Source of the DNA: MSPOR6 sp964652195
GTDB lineage: Bacteria; Poribacteria; WGA-4E; WGA-3G
Reading direction: 5' to 3'
NCBI GenBank assembly: GCA_964652195.1
Contig: CAZZBB010000085.1
Span: 1-64,000, forward strand
DNA: 64,000 nucleotides
The notes beneath the pieces are model-generated. The model was not told the DNA's origin, searched no databases, and worked only from the letters and a program-made list of their open reading frames with translations. The position numbers and the translations under genes were made by a program. Shown one piece after another: positions 16,646 through 25,768 of this stretch; position 1 is the first letter of the stretch, and every line of letters begins with the position of its first letter.

Positions 16646-17142
16646 TATCTTACCTCTGAACGTGTATGCAGGGAATTTAATAACATGGCGACAAGAAAAC
16701 CGATAGCAAATCCGACGAAGAGTTGCCAAGTAAATAATGCTTTGATGAATGTTCCTCTATAGAAGAACGAGAAGATAGTTTCCATCTTTCTCATCTTAAT
16801 ACGGTCATATCCCTCTCCTCCTGAGGCTACTACTTTCGATTTCCCTAATCTACTACCGTATCCTTTCTTATGTGTGCTTATTGTATACCGACCAGCTGGT
16901 AAACCTGTCTTCTCGTATAATCCATTTTTATCGGTATAAACAGTGAAGATCTCACCATTGTGTGATTCTATTTCAACACGGACACCCTCTATAGGATTCT
17001 GTTGTGGAGATATATCTATAATATGTCCTCGCAGTGTTGCACCCCTATTCATTACAACAGTATCTTGTCCTAATGCAATAGGTATACTTAGAGAAAAACA
17101 CAAGCTGACGACAAATATTAGAATAAGATTGATTCGTATCAT
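16645..17142 (-). CDS. Exported protein with carboxypeptidase-regulatory-like domain and C-terminal membrane helix
   Basis: 165 residues from the ATG at 17142; a TTG at 17178 gives a longer and less signal-like start. An N-terminal signal peptide (MIRINLILIFVVSLCFSLSIPIALG) is followed by one beta-sandwich repeat (ATLRGHIIDIS...IEGVRVEIES...TDKNGLYEKTGLPAGRYTISTHKKGY). This is the CarboxypepD_reg-like fold found in many surface proteins. A hydrophobic helix follows (LFTWQLFVGFAIGFLVAML). It may sit in the inner membrane with the domain outside. The stop overlaps the ABC ATPase start, so the two are translated together. Role unknown. Confidence 0.75.
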   Translation of the reverse strand: MIRINLILIFVVSLCFSLSIPIALGQDTVVMNRGATLRGHIIDISPQQNPIEGVRVEIESHNGEIFTVYTDKNGLYEKTGLPAGRYTISTHKKGYGSRLGKSKVVASGGEGYDRIKMRKMETIFSFFYRGTFIKALFTWQLFVGFAIGFLVAMLLNSLHTRSEVR

Positions 17143-17223
17143 TGTATAGTTCTTAGCGTGACTTTTGAAAAGATCCAACTTACAAAACCTAATCTGTTTA
17201 GGTTGCTATAGAATGAAGGAAAT

Positions 17224-18828
17224 CTAATTATCGGTATTATCTCTATTTTGCTCAGTATTAGTTGGGGTCTGAACACCCTTAAGATTCTTATCAACCATTT
17301 CTGCTACAGCAGTTTCAACGTCGAAACCACCGAGATACGCCTTCTGAATAATTCCTTCACCGTCAATCATAAATGCTGTTGGAATCGCCCAGACCCCAAA
17401 AAGAGTTCTTATCTTTCGATCCTCATCCCAATAGTGATGCCAACTCAGTTCTTCATCCTTAATGTATTTTTCTGCTGGAGCCAATGTGCTATCAAGACTA
17501 ATGCCGATAATCTCAAACTTCTGATCCTTATACTTTGCATAAGTCTTTTTGACTTTCGGCATTTCTGTAAGGCATGGGCCACACGATGTTGCCCAAAAAT
17601 CCAGCAACACTACCTGTCCTCTGAAATCTTCCCAAGTAAGTTCTTCACCTTTCAAATTGGTTATCGTTATATCTGGTGCAGGTTTACCTATCCAATCAGT
17701 AGGTTTACTTAATGGAATAGATGGATTATTAGGTGTAGGATTACTTGGTTTGATTAACTTTGTCGCAGGTATGGACTTAGGTGGGTGGGTGTGGTGAGGA
17801 ATTTTTAAGTTTTCTTCAACCATTTCACCCACTGCAATTTCCAGTTCGTGTCCACGTAAATTCGTCATACGGATTATACCTTCTCCATCAAGTAGGAAGG
17901 TTGATGGGATTCCTGTGACACCGTATTGTTCAGCTATGATCCCAGCTGGATCAAAATGGTGAACCCATTCAAGGTTTTGTTCCTTTACAAATGCTTCAAG
18001 CGTGGGTTTTGACTGATCCCAACTGATGCCAATAATCTGAAACTTTTTGTCTTTGTATTTATCATAGGTAGCTTTAACATTTGGAAGTTCTCCAATACAG
18101 GGACCGCACCATGTAGCCCAAAAATCAATTAGAACAACCTGACCATGATATTTATCCAAGGTGATTTCTTCACCATTTAAATCCATTACCTTAAACTCAG
18201 GTGCTGGTTTTCCAATCCATTCACTCGGTTGCCCCCCTATTGGTTTAGGTTTTGGTAATTCACCTGTACGTGATTCTATATCCATTTCAAGGATTTCTTT
18301 TGCTTTCTTCACTTGTGAACGTTTGTTATATTTTGGATGTTCAATCAAACTGTTATATGCTTCATCTGCTTTGGTGTGATTTCCAAGTTTATCATACGCT
18401 AAACCTAATTCTAATAGTATAGATGGAACATATCGCGCATCTGAATCATCTTTAAAGAGTGTTTCAAATACTGAAATCCCTTCTTCAACCCGTTCTAACC
18501 GGACTAAAGCATTTCCAAGGTAATAATACACTTCATCAATACGTTTGTATTTTGGATGACTATCAATAAAATCCTGTGATTTGGTAACTATATCCTCCAA
18601 TGCATCAGCGTCATTCTTATTTATGTTCTTTTTAGCGATACTCTTTATCTCTTGATATTTATATCCTATTTTCGCTGGACTAATTTCTATCGCCTTTTCA
18701 TCCGATTCAGCACTGGTGATGTTGGCGTTATAACCAAGTAATAACATCATAATAATGACACAAAAACTAAAGTAAGTATATCTCTTCTTAATTCTGCGAT
18801 TCTGTATTTTCTGATTCTTGAATTGCAT
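17224..18828 (-). CDS. TPR protein with two TlpA-like thioredoxin domains
   Basis: 534 residues. A signal or anchor helix (residues 19-34), then TPR-like helices (~75-180), then two thioredoxin/TlpA domains separated by a Pro-rich linker. Domain 1 has WCGPC (CGPC 241-244), domain 2 has SCGPC (CGPC 416-419), where the usual Trp is Ser. Both keep the cis-Pro loop (GIPSTF, AIPTAF) and the FWAT lead-in. Such proteins act in the periplasm as thiol-disulfide reductases for cytochrome or protein maturation. It is a paralog of the gene at 18909, apparently formed by duplication of the catalytic domain. There are many Cys-rich exported proteins nearby, but a link is only a guess. Confidence 0.92.
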   Translation of the reverse strand: MQFKNQKIQNRRIKKRYTYFSFCVIIMMLLLGYNANITSAESDEKAIEISPAKIGYKYQEIKSIAKKNINKNDADALEDIVTKSQDFIDSHPKYKRIDEVYYYLGNALVRLERVEEGISVFETLFKDDSDARYVPSILLELGLAYDKLGNHTKADEAYNSLIEHPKYNKRSQVKKAKEILEMDIESRTGELPKPKPIGGQPSEWIGKPAPEFKVMDLNGEEITLDKYHGQVVLIDFWATWCGPCIGELPNVKATYDKYKDKKFQIIGISWDQSKPTLEAFVKEQNLEWVHHFDPAGIIAEQYGVTGIPSTFLLDGEGIIRMTNLRGHELEIAVGEMVEENLKIPHHTHPPKSIPATKLIKPSNPTPNNPSIPLSKPTDWIGKPAPDITITNLKGEELTWEDFRGQVVLLDFWATSCGPCLTEMPKVKKTYAKYKDQKFEIIGISLDSTLAPAEKYIKDEELSWHHYWDEDRKIRTLFGVWAIPTAFMIDGEGIIQKAYLGGFDVETAVAEMVDKNLKGVQTPTNTEQNRDNTDN

Positions 18829-18908
18829 CTAAACCTCCTAAATCCGAAAGAAAAACGACTATTTTAAATCATATACTCTAAACATACGTAATATATTTCT
18901 GTGCTATT

Positions 18909-19919
18909 TTATTTTTCAAGATAAGGACTATTGATTTCTAATACAAGCTGCCTTACAGCATTCTCAAGTGCATTCCCTCGTAAGTTTGCGTAACGTATAA
19001 TCCCCTTATTATCAATCAAGTAAGTTGTAGGTATTGCTTGTACTTGATATAAATTTGATATCTGACCAGCATTATCATAGAATTGTGGCCATGTAATTCC
19101 TTTTGTTTCTAAATATGTCGTAAGTTCGTTCAAATCATGATCTAAACTAATACCGATTATTTCAAAGTTCTGGTTCTTATATTTCTGATATGTACTCTTT
19201 ACAAAGGGCATTTCTGTAAGGCATGGACCACACCATGTTGCCCAAAAATCAAGGAGGACTATCTGTCCGTGATACTTTCCTAACGACACTGCTTCCCCAT
19301 TTAAATCCTCAACCTGAAAATCTATGGCTTTCTTACCAATAAAATTAGTTGATGTCGATGCATCTGATAATCCTTCAAGAGATCCTTTTCTGTCAGAGAT
19401 ATCTGTTTCAAGAAGTGTCTTGGCTGTCTTTGCAAATTGACCATTATTGTATTTGGAGTTATTGATCAATTTGTAATAGGCTTCATCTGCTTTATCATGC
19501 ATACTTAACTTATCATAAGCAATACCCAAATTTAGCAGCCCGGGTTCAATAGAAGGAGCAAGTGGATAATATCTAATTAATTCTTCTAATACTTTTATTC
19601 CTTCTTCAGGACGATCAAACTCGACTAAAACAGATCCTAAGATATAATAAATTTGATCCACTTTATCGTATTTAGGATGTGCCTTGATAAAAGATTCAGA
19701 TTTATCAATTATCATCTCAGCGGTTGCTGTATCGCTCGTAGTATTGAGTTGTTTTGAAAGTTCTAATATCTCCGAATATCCTTCACTTGCCCTTACAAGT
19801 GTAGTACTTGCAGTATCTATGCTTGAAGGGACACATGAAACAGCAAACAATGTTAATACTATGATTGTTGATAAAGAATACCATCTTTGTAAAATAACTA
19901 TTCTACTATTTGAAACCAC
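18909..19919 (-). CDS. TPR-TlpA-like thioredoxin lipoprotein
   Basis: 336 residues from a GTG start with AAGGAG six bases upstream. The N-terminal signal has a plausible lipobox with Cys29 (LFAVSC), then TPR-like helices (KYDKVDQIYYILG, LGIAYDKLSMHDKADEAYYKL), then one TlpA-type domain with FWATWCGPC and cis-Pro AIPTTY. It shares this layout, and many segments, with the first half of the 534-residue protein downstream. Likely a periplasm-facing thiol-disulfide oxidoreductase. Confidence 0.9.
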   Translation of the reverse strand: MVSNSRIVILQRWYSLSTIIVLTLFAVSCVPSSIDTASTTLVRASEGYSEILELSKQLNTTSDTATAEMIIDKSESFIKAHPKYDKVDQIYYILGSVLVEFDRPEEGIKVLEELIRYYPLAPSIEPGLLNLGIAYDKLSMHDKADEAYYKLINNSKYNNGQFAKTAKTLLETDISDRKGSLEGLSDASTSTNFIGKKAIDFQVEDLNGEAVSLGKYHGQIVLLDFWATWCGPCLTEMPFVKSTYQKYKNQNFEIIGISLDHDLNELTTYLETKGITWPQFYDNAGQISNLYQVQAIPTTYLIDNKGIIRYANLRGNALENAVRQLVLEINSPYLEK

Positions 19920-20002
19920 CTTAATCTCCTTGAAAAAACCTAATAAAAACCTAATATAGATAGTTTATAGTAAACTGTTGAATTAATGGAACATTTTGTG
20001 AT

Positions 20003-20075
20003 GTATGAGGGAACTCCGATTCCCGACTATCACTGAGTTAAATCGCGATTCGGAGATCGCTCCTACAGGGATTTT
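20003..20075. repeat. Diverged REP-like palindrome
   Basis: GAGGGAACTCCGATTCCCG is followed by an inverted relative, CGCGATTCGGAGATCGCTCCTACAG. It resembles the elements at 22753-22812 and 62070-62125. It lies between convergent-ended or spaced genes with no coding role visible. Confidence 0.5.
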
Positions 20076-20104
20076 GTGTTATAGTTTTCAATTTTCACTA
20101 TAAA

Positions 20105-20695
20105 TCAGATAGCATTTTGGAATGAATATGCCAATAATAACTTAATCTCTTCAGCTTGTACCTGTTTTAGGAACTCTGTACTGTCAGATGTAGGATCATT
20201 TTCTGCAGATTCACACCAATCAACAAACTGGAAACTATCCCAATTATCTTCAGATTCAATTGTATGGATTACCTGTGATAAAGGGTCCGATGGGTTTTCT
20301 ATTTCTTTAGATAAAGAAAGGACACGATCACGAAGTGAAGGGAAAATGGGATGATCTCCAACCCTTCCAAACCAATACTTTGAATTACTATAGTCGGGTT
20401 CACGACGGTGCATCAGTCCGTGCCAATAACTACCCGTTTCATTTCCAAGTGTTTGTGATATTTCGTGAGATTCGTCCAAGGCATCATTCCAAAGGAGTAA
20501 GCCACTCTTGATCGCCTTCCCGTATGTATCATCTTTTACTTCTTGACCTTGAAAAAGATCCGCAAGGGATAGACCATCCAATGCATCAGTAAGATCATCA
20601 TTCCAAGCATTCTCTGGAACAAGATTTGGCACTGGATTCCCTATTTCTAATTTATTTATGACTTCAGCAATTGTTTTAGTATATTCTACAACCAT
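20105..20695 (-). CDS. Conserved hypothetical protein (TGSYWHGLMHRREPDY family)
   Basis: 196 residues, soluble, no signal peptide. The central block GLLLWNDALDESHEISQTLGNETGSYWHGLMHRREPDY... continuing to YWFGRVGDHPIF is one I recognise from uncharacterised proteins of Planctomycetes, Verrucomicrobia and relatives; no function is known to me. The conserved His, Arg, Glu and Asp suggest an enzyme or a metal site. The ATG start is preceded by TTAGGAAT. Confidence 0.75.
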   Translation of the reverse strand: MVVEYTKTIAEVINKLEIGNPVPNLVPENAWNDDLTDALDGLSLADLFQGQEVKDDTYGKAIKSGLLLWNDALDESHEISQTLGNETGSYWHGLMHRREPDYSNSKYWFGRVGDHPIFPSLRDRVLSLSKEIENPSDPLSQVIHTIESEDNWDSFQFVDWCESAENDPTSDSTEFLKQVQAEEIKLLLAYSFQNAI

Positions 20696-20877
20696 TCCTA
20701 ACTCCTAAGTCTACATTTCAATTCTTCGGTTTAGTTTACCACCATTTTCTTGATATATCAAGGTTTTTGTCTTACCTTTATGGTGAATTTTGAAAATAAA
20801 TCATAGATGAAGATTTAATAATAAATCAGGTAAGGTAAGCAGGAAACATTGAAAAAAATATGTAGATGAAAATAATA

Positions 20878-20907
20878 AGGCAGATAACCAATAACGGATA
20901 CCTGCCT
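20878..20907 (-). terminator. Terminator hairpin of locus C (AGGCAGGTATCC family)
   Basis: On the minus strand AGGCAGGTATCC pairs with GGTTATCTGCCT around a short loop, 22 bases after the stop of the gene at 20930, then a T-rich stretch. The left arm is identical to that of the locus A terminator, so all three loci share this hairpin. Confidence 0.75.
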
Positions 20908-20929
20908 AAAAATAAAAACGGAATGCGGA

Positions 20930-21820
20930 TTACTCTACAGTAACAGATGAGGAATCTGATGTAGAGTGCTCACCTTCATCCCCAAAATACGTTATGATTT
21001 CTACAGTACGGACACCTATATCGCCTGTGTTCCATGTTTTACGCAATACTGCTTCACCGCCACTCGCGTACTTGGAGTCTACAAGAATACCGTCTATTAA
21101 CATCATTACGTAATACAGATCGGATTTACTAACCGTCACCTCAAGTGATTCATATACGTCGAAAACTGTATCATTATAAGCTATACTTGGAATTACATAC
21201 TCATCGAGTTCTACTATCCATTCTCCATTATTTGAAGCACTTTTTGTTGTGTGGAAATCCGATTCCGCTTCTTCCCATGAACCGCCCGGAAATATTCCAG
21301 ATAGAGTCCATTTCCAATATGTAGGCACTAATTTGATAGAACCACTCCCGTCCCATGAATATTCATTCGGATTGGTGTTAAAAGAACCATGATCTTTATA
21401 TTTAATCTTCTCGGAATCTGGAGCCAAAAACAACGGGGCGAAACCCAAAGTTGCTCCAATTTTAGTTGAATGTGAGTTCGTATCATCCCCAAATTTTACT
21501 CCATCAATATTGCCGTATAAAATGATGTGTGCCCACCCTAAACCATGTGCTTCGGCTTCTATTTTCACGATAGGATTAGGCGGTTCCTTACCCTCCTGAT
21601 ACAACCAAAAGTCTACTCTGACGTTACCGTCTGCGTCAATTTCACGACAACGGGTAAAGGTAGCCCCATTTATATTGCATGAAATATCGGGATCACTTGT
21701 AAAACTCAAAAGTGGTATTTTCGGATCATGGATAAGGTGGGGATATACATACACCCCAATTGCAAACAGAAAACTAAAAATAAGAACCAAAAATAATACG
21801 CGTTTAAAAACTAACATCAT
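20930..21820 (-). CDS. Exported protein of unknown function (locus C, secreted partner)
   Basis: 296 residues with an N-terminal hydrophobic segment (VLFLVLIFSFLFAIGVYVYP) serving as signal or anchor. The rest is polar and probably beta-rich: a WWW-like aromatic centre (YWKWTLSG), acidic stretches, and a C-terminal Ig-like end (VRTVEIITYFGD...SSSVTVE). AGGAGG lies directly before ATGATG. It begins 7 bases after the anchored-protein gene, so they form an operon. It is not related to the Cys-rich partners of loci A and B, yet has the same genomic position and terminator type. Confidence 0.7.
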   Translation of the reverse strand: MMLVFKRVLFLVLIFSFLFAIGVYVYPHLIHDPKIPLLSFTSDPDISCNINGATFTRCREIDADGNVRVDFWLYQEGKEPPNPIVKIEAEAHGLGWAHIILYGNIDGVKFGDDTNSHSTKIGATLGFAPLFLAPDSEKIKYKDHGSFNTNPNEYSWDGSGSIKLVPTYWKWTLSGIFPGGSWEEAESDFHTTKSASNNGEWIVELDEYVIPSIAYNDTVFDVYESLEVTVSKSDLYYVMMLIDGILVDSKYASGGEAVLRKTWNTGDIGVRTVEIITYFGDEGEHSTSDSSSVTVE

Positions 21821-21827
21821 AAACCTC

Positions 21828-22565
21828 CTACTTCCTTATTAAATGTTCTAATCCGTGTTCACGGAGTGCAGCATTGAACTTTTCTTCCGCCATACGATCA
21901 GCCTTTGATGCTTGTTCAGCACCGATAGAGGCTGACGACACGGAGAGAGGACGCATGCGTTGAGCAGATGCTTCAAGTGCCTCAATCTCCGCAGTAAGTC
22001 GAGTAACTTCAGCAGCATCGTCGCGTTTTTTCGCCCGCCACCGATCCAAATTGAGCTTATTGTATTTTTCATACTGCTCTTTTGTCGGTGCAAACCCAAT
22101 GCCCATTCTAATTTTGATAACTGGTTCGTCCAATCTATGTAAAATAGGGTTACCGTTTTCATCTAATTCCGGCACCCAGGCATCCTTCCACACATAATCG
22201 TATCCAACTGGCGGCACTTTCAACCCAAATTGTGTATAAAATCGATCCGCGATGTGCTTCTGTTGTTCCGGGGTCAGCGAATGCCAATCAGGGAATTTGT
22301 CGGTTTCCTGCCCATCGGGAATATTGTCTTTCGCCTGTTCGCTTTCATCAGACACCAATGTTGCTTTGTTTTTTTCAAACCAGCCTTTAAATTTCTCCGT
22401 CTTTGACAATTTCTCTGCAATCGGCGTTTCTGTTGCCCTTGCAGGTTCGGTGTAATTATAGATAACTGTCGGTTCGGTGTCTGTATCCCGCATCAGCAAG
22501 AATACACCGGTACCGATGATTAGAATTATGAGGGTTAGGATCCCCCAATACATTTTCTTTATCAT
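21828..22565 (-). CDS. Membrane-anchored family protein without His motif (locus C)
   Basis: 245 residues from the ATG at 22565, which follows AGGGAG. The N-terminus (MIKKMYWGILTLIILIIG, then LLMRDTDTEP and EPARATETPIAEK) is a close match to the protein at 266, also at DNA level. After residue ~50 the sequence differs: a helical, charged domain with a segment EVTRLTAEIEALEASAQRMR (coiled-coil-like) and no HGDHWH. So the N-terminal anchor is kept and the effector part is exchanged. Function unknown. Confidence 0.75.
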   Translation of the reverse strand: MIKKMYWGILTLIILIIGTGVFLLMRDTDTEPTVIYNYTEPARATETPIAEKLSKTEKFKGWFEKNKATLVSDESEQAKDNIPDGQETDKFPDWHSLTPEQQKHIADRFYTQFGLKVPPVGYDYVWKDAWVPELDENGNPILHRLDEPVIKIRMGIGFAPTKEQYEKYNKLNLDRWRAKKRDDAAEVTRLTAEIEALEASAQRMRPLSVSSASIGAEQASKADRMAEEKFNAALREHGLEHLIRK

Positions 22566-22626
22566 GAGTTTCACTCCCTAATTAAAATGTTATATTAATA
22601 TATATCACTTGAGACCCAGAATTCTT

Positions 22627-22722
22627 TAGCTTTTTTTAATGAGAACTTATAATTACAACCTGTATAAGTTAAATTTTAGTATGACTATATTTTACATATT
22701 TGTCCTTTTGTGTTTGATTTAC
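22627..22722 (-). repeat. ~95-bp dispersed repeat, copy 2 (inverted)
   Basis: The reverse complement matches 3148-3243. It lies upstream of the locus C anchored gene, whereas copy 1 lies downstream of the locus A anchored gene. It may mark the border of the mobile or duplicated cassettes. Confidence 0.75.
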
Positions 22723-22752
22723 GTTAGTTTTCAAGCGCTTGTCAGTTTTAAA

Positions 22753-22812
22753 TGTAGGAGGGAATTCCGAAATCCGTTTACAATGGGTCGTGATACGGAG
22801 ATTGCTCATACA
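22753..22812. repeat. REP-like inverted pair
   Basis: GTAGGAGGGAATTCCGAAATCC and its diverged inverted relative GATACGGAGATTGCTCATACAG. The layout is like 20003-20075. Confidence 0.5.
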
Positions 22813-23442
22813 GAAAATAGCCTGTGTTAAAACAAACAATACTATCAGGTACCAATTCAGGTGTCTGTCCCTTTAGACATCTTATAACCTTATATCAACC
22901 TTAAACAGAAAAAGTTAATAGCAAATTGCAGATTTTTTCTATTTTGTACATTTTTTAGGATAATAGATAAGGTTTCTACCATCATATAGGTTTCTACCTA
23001 AAGTTTTTAATCAGTTTTATATCTGCTCCTTAATAATATGGTAAAAATCTGATGTTCAAATACCAATTCTATTTACATTGTTGAGATTATGAGTATTCTT
23101 AATAATTCCTTGATTAGATGGATTTAGGTTTTTTCAATACGTAATGGGTAATCATTATTTTAAAATTTATGAATAAAAATTGAAGTAATTTTATACTTCT
23201 TCCGACTTTGAGAGATGTATTGTTAATTACTTATATGTTAATTTATTTTGAGTGTCAATCTCCTTGCAAGAGTTTCGATTCATAGGTTTAGAAGATAGCC
23301 AAAAAACGGAAAAAGTTACACTTTTTGACACATTCTGTGACATTAATATACGGTGAAATTATGGCTATAAGACCAGTACTGGACTGGGTTTATAGTCATT
23401 AATTTAGAAGAAAGCAAAATTATGAATTTTCTCATTTTTGTG

Positions 23443-23637
23443 TTATTTCTCAGATTTCTGTTTCTGTGTTATATTTTCACAATAGTTAATATATTGTTGG
23501 AAATTATTAGTTGTTAGTTTATTGCTTTCAATTGTTAGTTGGTTGTCAGTTAATGTGATTTCTAAACAAGGGTTTAATGGTTTATATACCCCATCAATAA
23601 TCTTTGTCAGTAGTTCTGAAATTTGTATAGGATTCAT
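23443..23637 (-). CDS. Small hypothetical protein
   Basis: 64 residues from the ATG at 23637, which has GAGGATAACA immediately upstream. The sequence is MNPIQISELLTKIIDGVY... with a polar, Asn/Gln-rich end. No family recognised. The good Shine-Dalgarno supports it; its isolation in an AT-rich region argues for caution. Confidence 0.4.
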   Translation of the reverse strand: MNPIQISELLTKIIDGVYKPLNPCLEITLTDNQLTIESNKLTTNNFQQYINYCENITQKQKSEK

Positions 23638-24322
23638 TGTTATCCTCAATTTTGTTTTTGAGTCATTTTGTTATAAACCGAGTATTGTTATAAACCGAGT
23701 AGGGTAAAAGGGTTGTATACAATTGCCTTATATTTATCATTATATATAAAATAATTATAACATATATAGAAGATGGTTGCAAACTTATTTTTCACATATG
23801 TTACTTTAGATGTAAGTATATAGGTTTTTCTTCATTGTTATTTATATTAATTGGAAATAATTGCGTTTAAGGGAGGGTTTTTGGGAATCTGAATCGCGGA
23901 TTACTCGGATTTCATGGATGAAGTTGCCTGAATAGCGTAGTACGCGGATTTCCAGAAACGTCGTACCGAATAAGATAACGCTTCTGCTCCCTACCTATCA
24001 TCCAGAGATTCTGAATCTATCATCCCAAGCGAGATATTTGATTGTATCAGAATAATCTTATACCCTGCAAATCGTATATCCGATAATGCCATATTACGCA
24101 ATGTATCCATGACTTGTGGAATAGAAGTGCATCGAACAGGTGAGGTATCTTCTCCAAATTTAGTAATCCCGTCCATATAATTATGGTAGTGGTGGGGTTT
24201 TCCCACACGTTTATTACCTTATGAATAATTCAATCTTCATCAAACCCATTTACCATACCTTGACTCGGTCAATTGGTTTTGATACAATTAAAACATGACA
24301 CAATAGCGAAAAGGCAAGGAAA
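23638..24322. other. 685-base intergenic stretch at the left side of the accessory island
   Basis: AT-rich. It carries fragments of a CGCGGATTAC/CGGATTTC-type repeat (23890-23965). A minus-strand frame of 71 codons (23991-24206, GTG start after AAGG) has no recognisable similarity and is left uncalled. No other feature seen. Confidence 0.5.
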
Positions 24323-24900
24323 ATGAGACGTTTTGGTACACAAGGTCCCGTCAATTCTCAAGAACACTACTTCGTTTCACGTTCCGATGAAATTGTCGAC
24401 TACATCAAACGTGTAGAAGATGGTAAATATATTGTCCTTTTTGCTCCACGACAAACAGGTAAAACTACCTTCTTTCAAGCATGCGAGATTTCATTGGACG
24501 CGCAGGTTTTAAAATTCTACAAGTTCCTGATACACCTCAAGAATCGGTTGGCAGACATCTCCTACTTGCTTATCTTGACCAATTTGTCAAAGTCATTGGT
24601 GGTTTTATGCACCTTGAGGTTCAAACTGGCAGAGGCAGGATGGACATCATTATAACCCACAACCAACAAAAATATATCATTGAAACGAAAATTTGGACAG
24701 GGGACAGTCGTTATCAGACAGGTAAGAAGCAGCTTGCTGCTTATCTCAACACAGAAGGTGTGAAAGAGGGATTCTACATTGTCTTTGATCATCGGGAAAA
24801 TGCAGAACCGCGTGTAGAAACAGAAACAGTAGTGGGGTTGCAGATTCGGAGTTACGTTATTCCTGTTATGCAGGAGATGCCGTCGGAGAGTCCGATTTGA
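24323..24900 (+). pseudogene. AAA-ATPase/PD-(D/E)XK nuclease protein, internally deleted and frameshifted
   Basis: The start (24323) encodes the N-terminus of an AAA-like ATPase: RRFGTQGPVNSQEHYFVSR, then Walker A APRQTGKTTF. At about 24476-24484 the sequence jumps to the C-terminal nuclease region (DFIGRAGFKILQVP), in another frame. That second frame, 24481-24900, keeps the PD-(D/E)XK signature GRGRMDIIITHNQQKYIIETK. The whole ATPase core is missing. The C-terminal 130 codons match 29770-30188 almost exactly. Full-length relatives are predicted ATPase-nuclease proteins with suspected defence or mobile-element roles. Here it is a deletion derivative. Confidence 0.85.
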
Positions 24901-25164
24901 GATGTCTGTTTATTACCGACACGGCGTAAGAACCAGGCAAAACAATATCCATCAGATTTTCGTAAACTCCACAATAAAATGAGGAGACGTGTAGAGACAA
25001 CGATTAGTCAACTCACGCAGCAGTTTCAGATTTCACTGATACGCGCCCGTTCGCATTGGGGCATGCTGACACGATCCAGCAATAAGTTTGGAGGTTTTAC
25101 ACTCGGAGTTTTCTTGAACAAATGTTTAGGACGAAAGTTGATGGCATTAACTGAAATAAAATAA
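24901..25164 (+). pseudogene. IS982-like transposase, C-terminal fragment
   Basis: The frame reads directly on from the nuclease stop: RRKNQAKQYPSDFRKLHNKMRRRVETTISQLTQQF..., then ARSHWGMLTRSSNKFGGFTLGVFLN. The RRxxETTISQL and LNK parts are typical of the C-terminal end of IS982-type (DDE_Tnp_1-like) transposases. Only about 87 codons remain, without catalytic Asp residues upstream, so it is a remnant. Confidence 0.7.
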
Positions 25165-25522
25165 GTGTTATTTATACTTCAAATAGAACTAAATTATTTC
25201 TTGACAATTTCTAACATTTTTTCTATAATGCTATTTAGACGTTAATTCGCGAGTTGCGTGGATTACGTCGGAGGTGGCTTTAAAAAATGCACCGACAGTG
25301 TCACAGCTTATTAACACCGTCGATGCGCAGCACTGCCATAGATATATAACCCAAGTATGACAGCGCTGGTGTCTATTTTAGCAAACGCGGGTATTCCCGT
25401 CATGCACTTATTGAATAGAGACCAGCGACCTCTACAGAGATTGCATAAATATACTCTTTCCTTTCAAACCTCTGTAGTCTGTCTAAATAATTAACCTGCT
25501 TCATTCTTCAAAGGAGCATAGC
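25165..25522. other. Leader region before locus B; no gene seen
   Basis: 358 bases of mixed composition (more GC-rich patches than its surroundings, for example 25230-25440), with no ORF carrying a ribosome-binding site. It presumably holds the locus B promoter, which I cannot place. Confidence 0.4.
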
Positions 25523-25729
25523 ATGAGACACGGCTACAAAGTCTTTATCACGCTTATCATAATCGTTGCATTTGCGGGAATTCTGTCGTTTAATATTAGT
25601 AAAATGTTGAACGCAGCAGAATACGCGCCGCCTTGTGAACGATCAACAGATCAAGGGTGTATTAAGGATATACCGAAAACGAATTGTCCAAACCGAAGAC
25701 CCCCTTGCACGCTGGACGCAGCGAAATAA
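25523..25729 (+). CDS. Small exported Cys-containing protein (locus B, gene 1)
   Basis: 68 residues. Signal or anchor at residues 8-25 (VFITLIIIVAFAGILSF), then a short mature part with five Cys (PPCERSTDQGC, CPNRRPPCTLDA). AAAGGAGC lies before the ATG. It is the complete counterpart of the partial gene at the left edge of the window and holds the same place in the cassette, before an anchored HGDHWHEVP protein. Function unknown; an even-odd Cys count leaves room for disulfides or metal binding. Confidence 0.7.
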   Translation: MRHGYKVFITLIIIVAFAGILSFNISKMLNAAEYAPPCERSTDQGCIKDIPKTNCPNRRPPCTLDAAK

Positions 25730-25768
25730 CAAGGGAAAACATTTACGGAATAATAAGGAGTAAACCTC

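Larger units (their letters stand above)
22566..23442. other. 877-base AT-rich intergenic region; repeats only
   Basis: Contains the second copy of the ~95-bp repeat (22627-22722), a REP-like inverted pair (22753-22812) and an AAAAAGTTACACTTTTTGAC palindrome (23310-23330). The short frame at 22639-22830 runs through these repeats and is not called. No RNA gene was recognised. Confidence 0.55.

Noticed and set aside
16646..16729. N-terminal extension of the MalK-type ATPase
   Set aside because: It lies inside the preceding gene; the internal ATG at 16645 has a good RBS and matches the family start.
22639..22830. 63-codon plus-strand ORF
   Set aside because: It covers a dispersed repeat and a REP-like element and has no RBS.
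23991..24206. 71-codon minus-strand ORF with GTG start
   Set aside because: A weak RBS exists, but there is no recognisable domain and the area is littered with repeat fragments; too uncertain to call.
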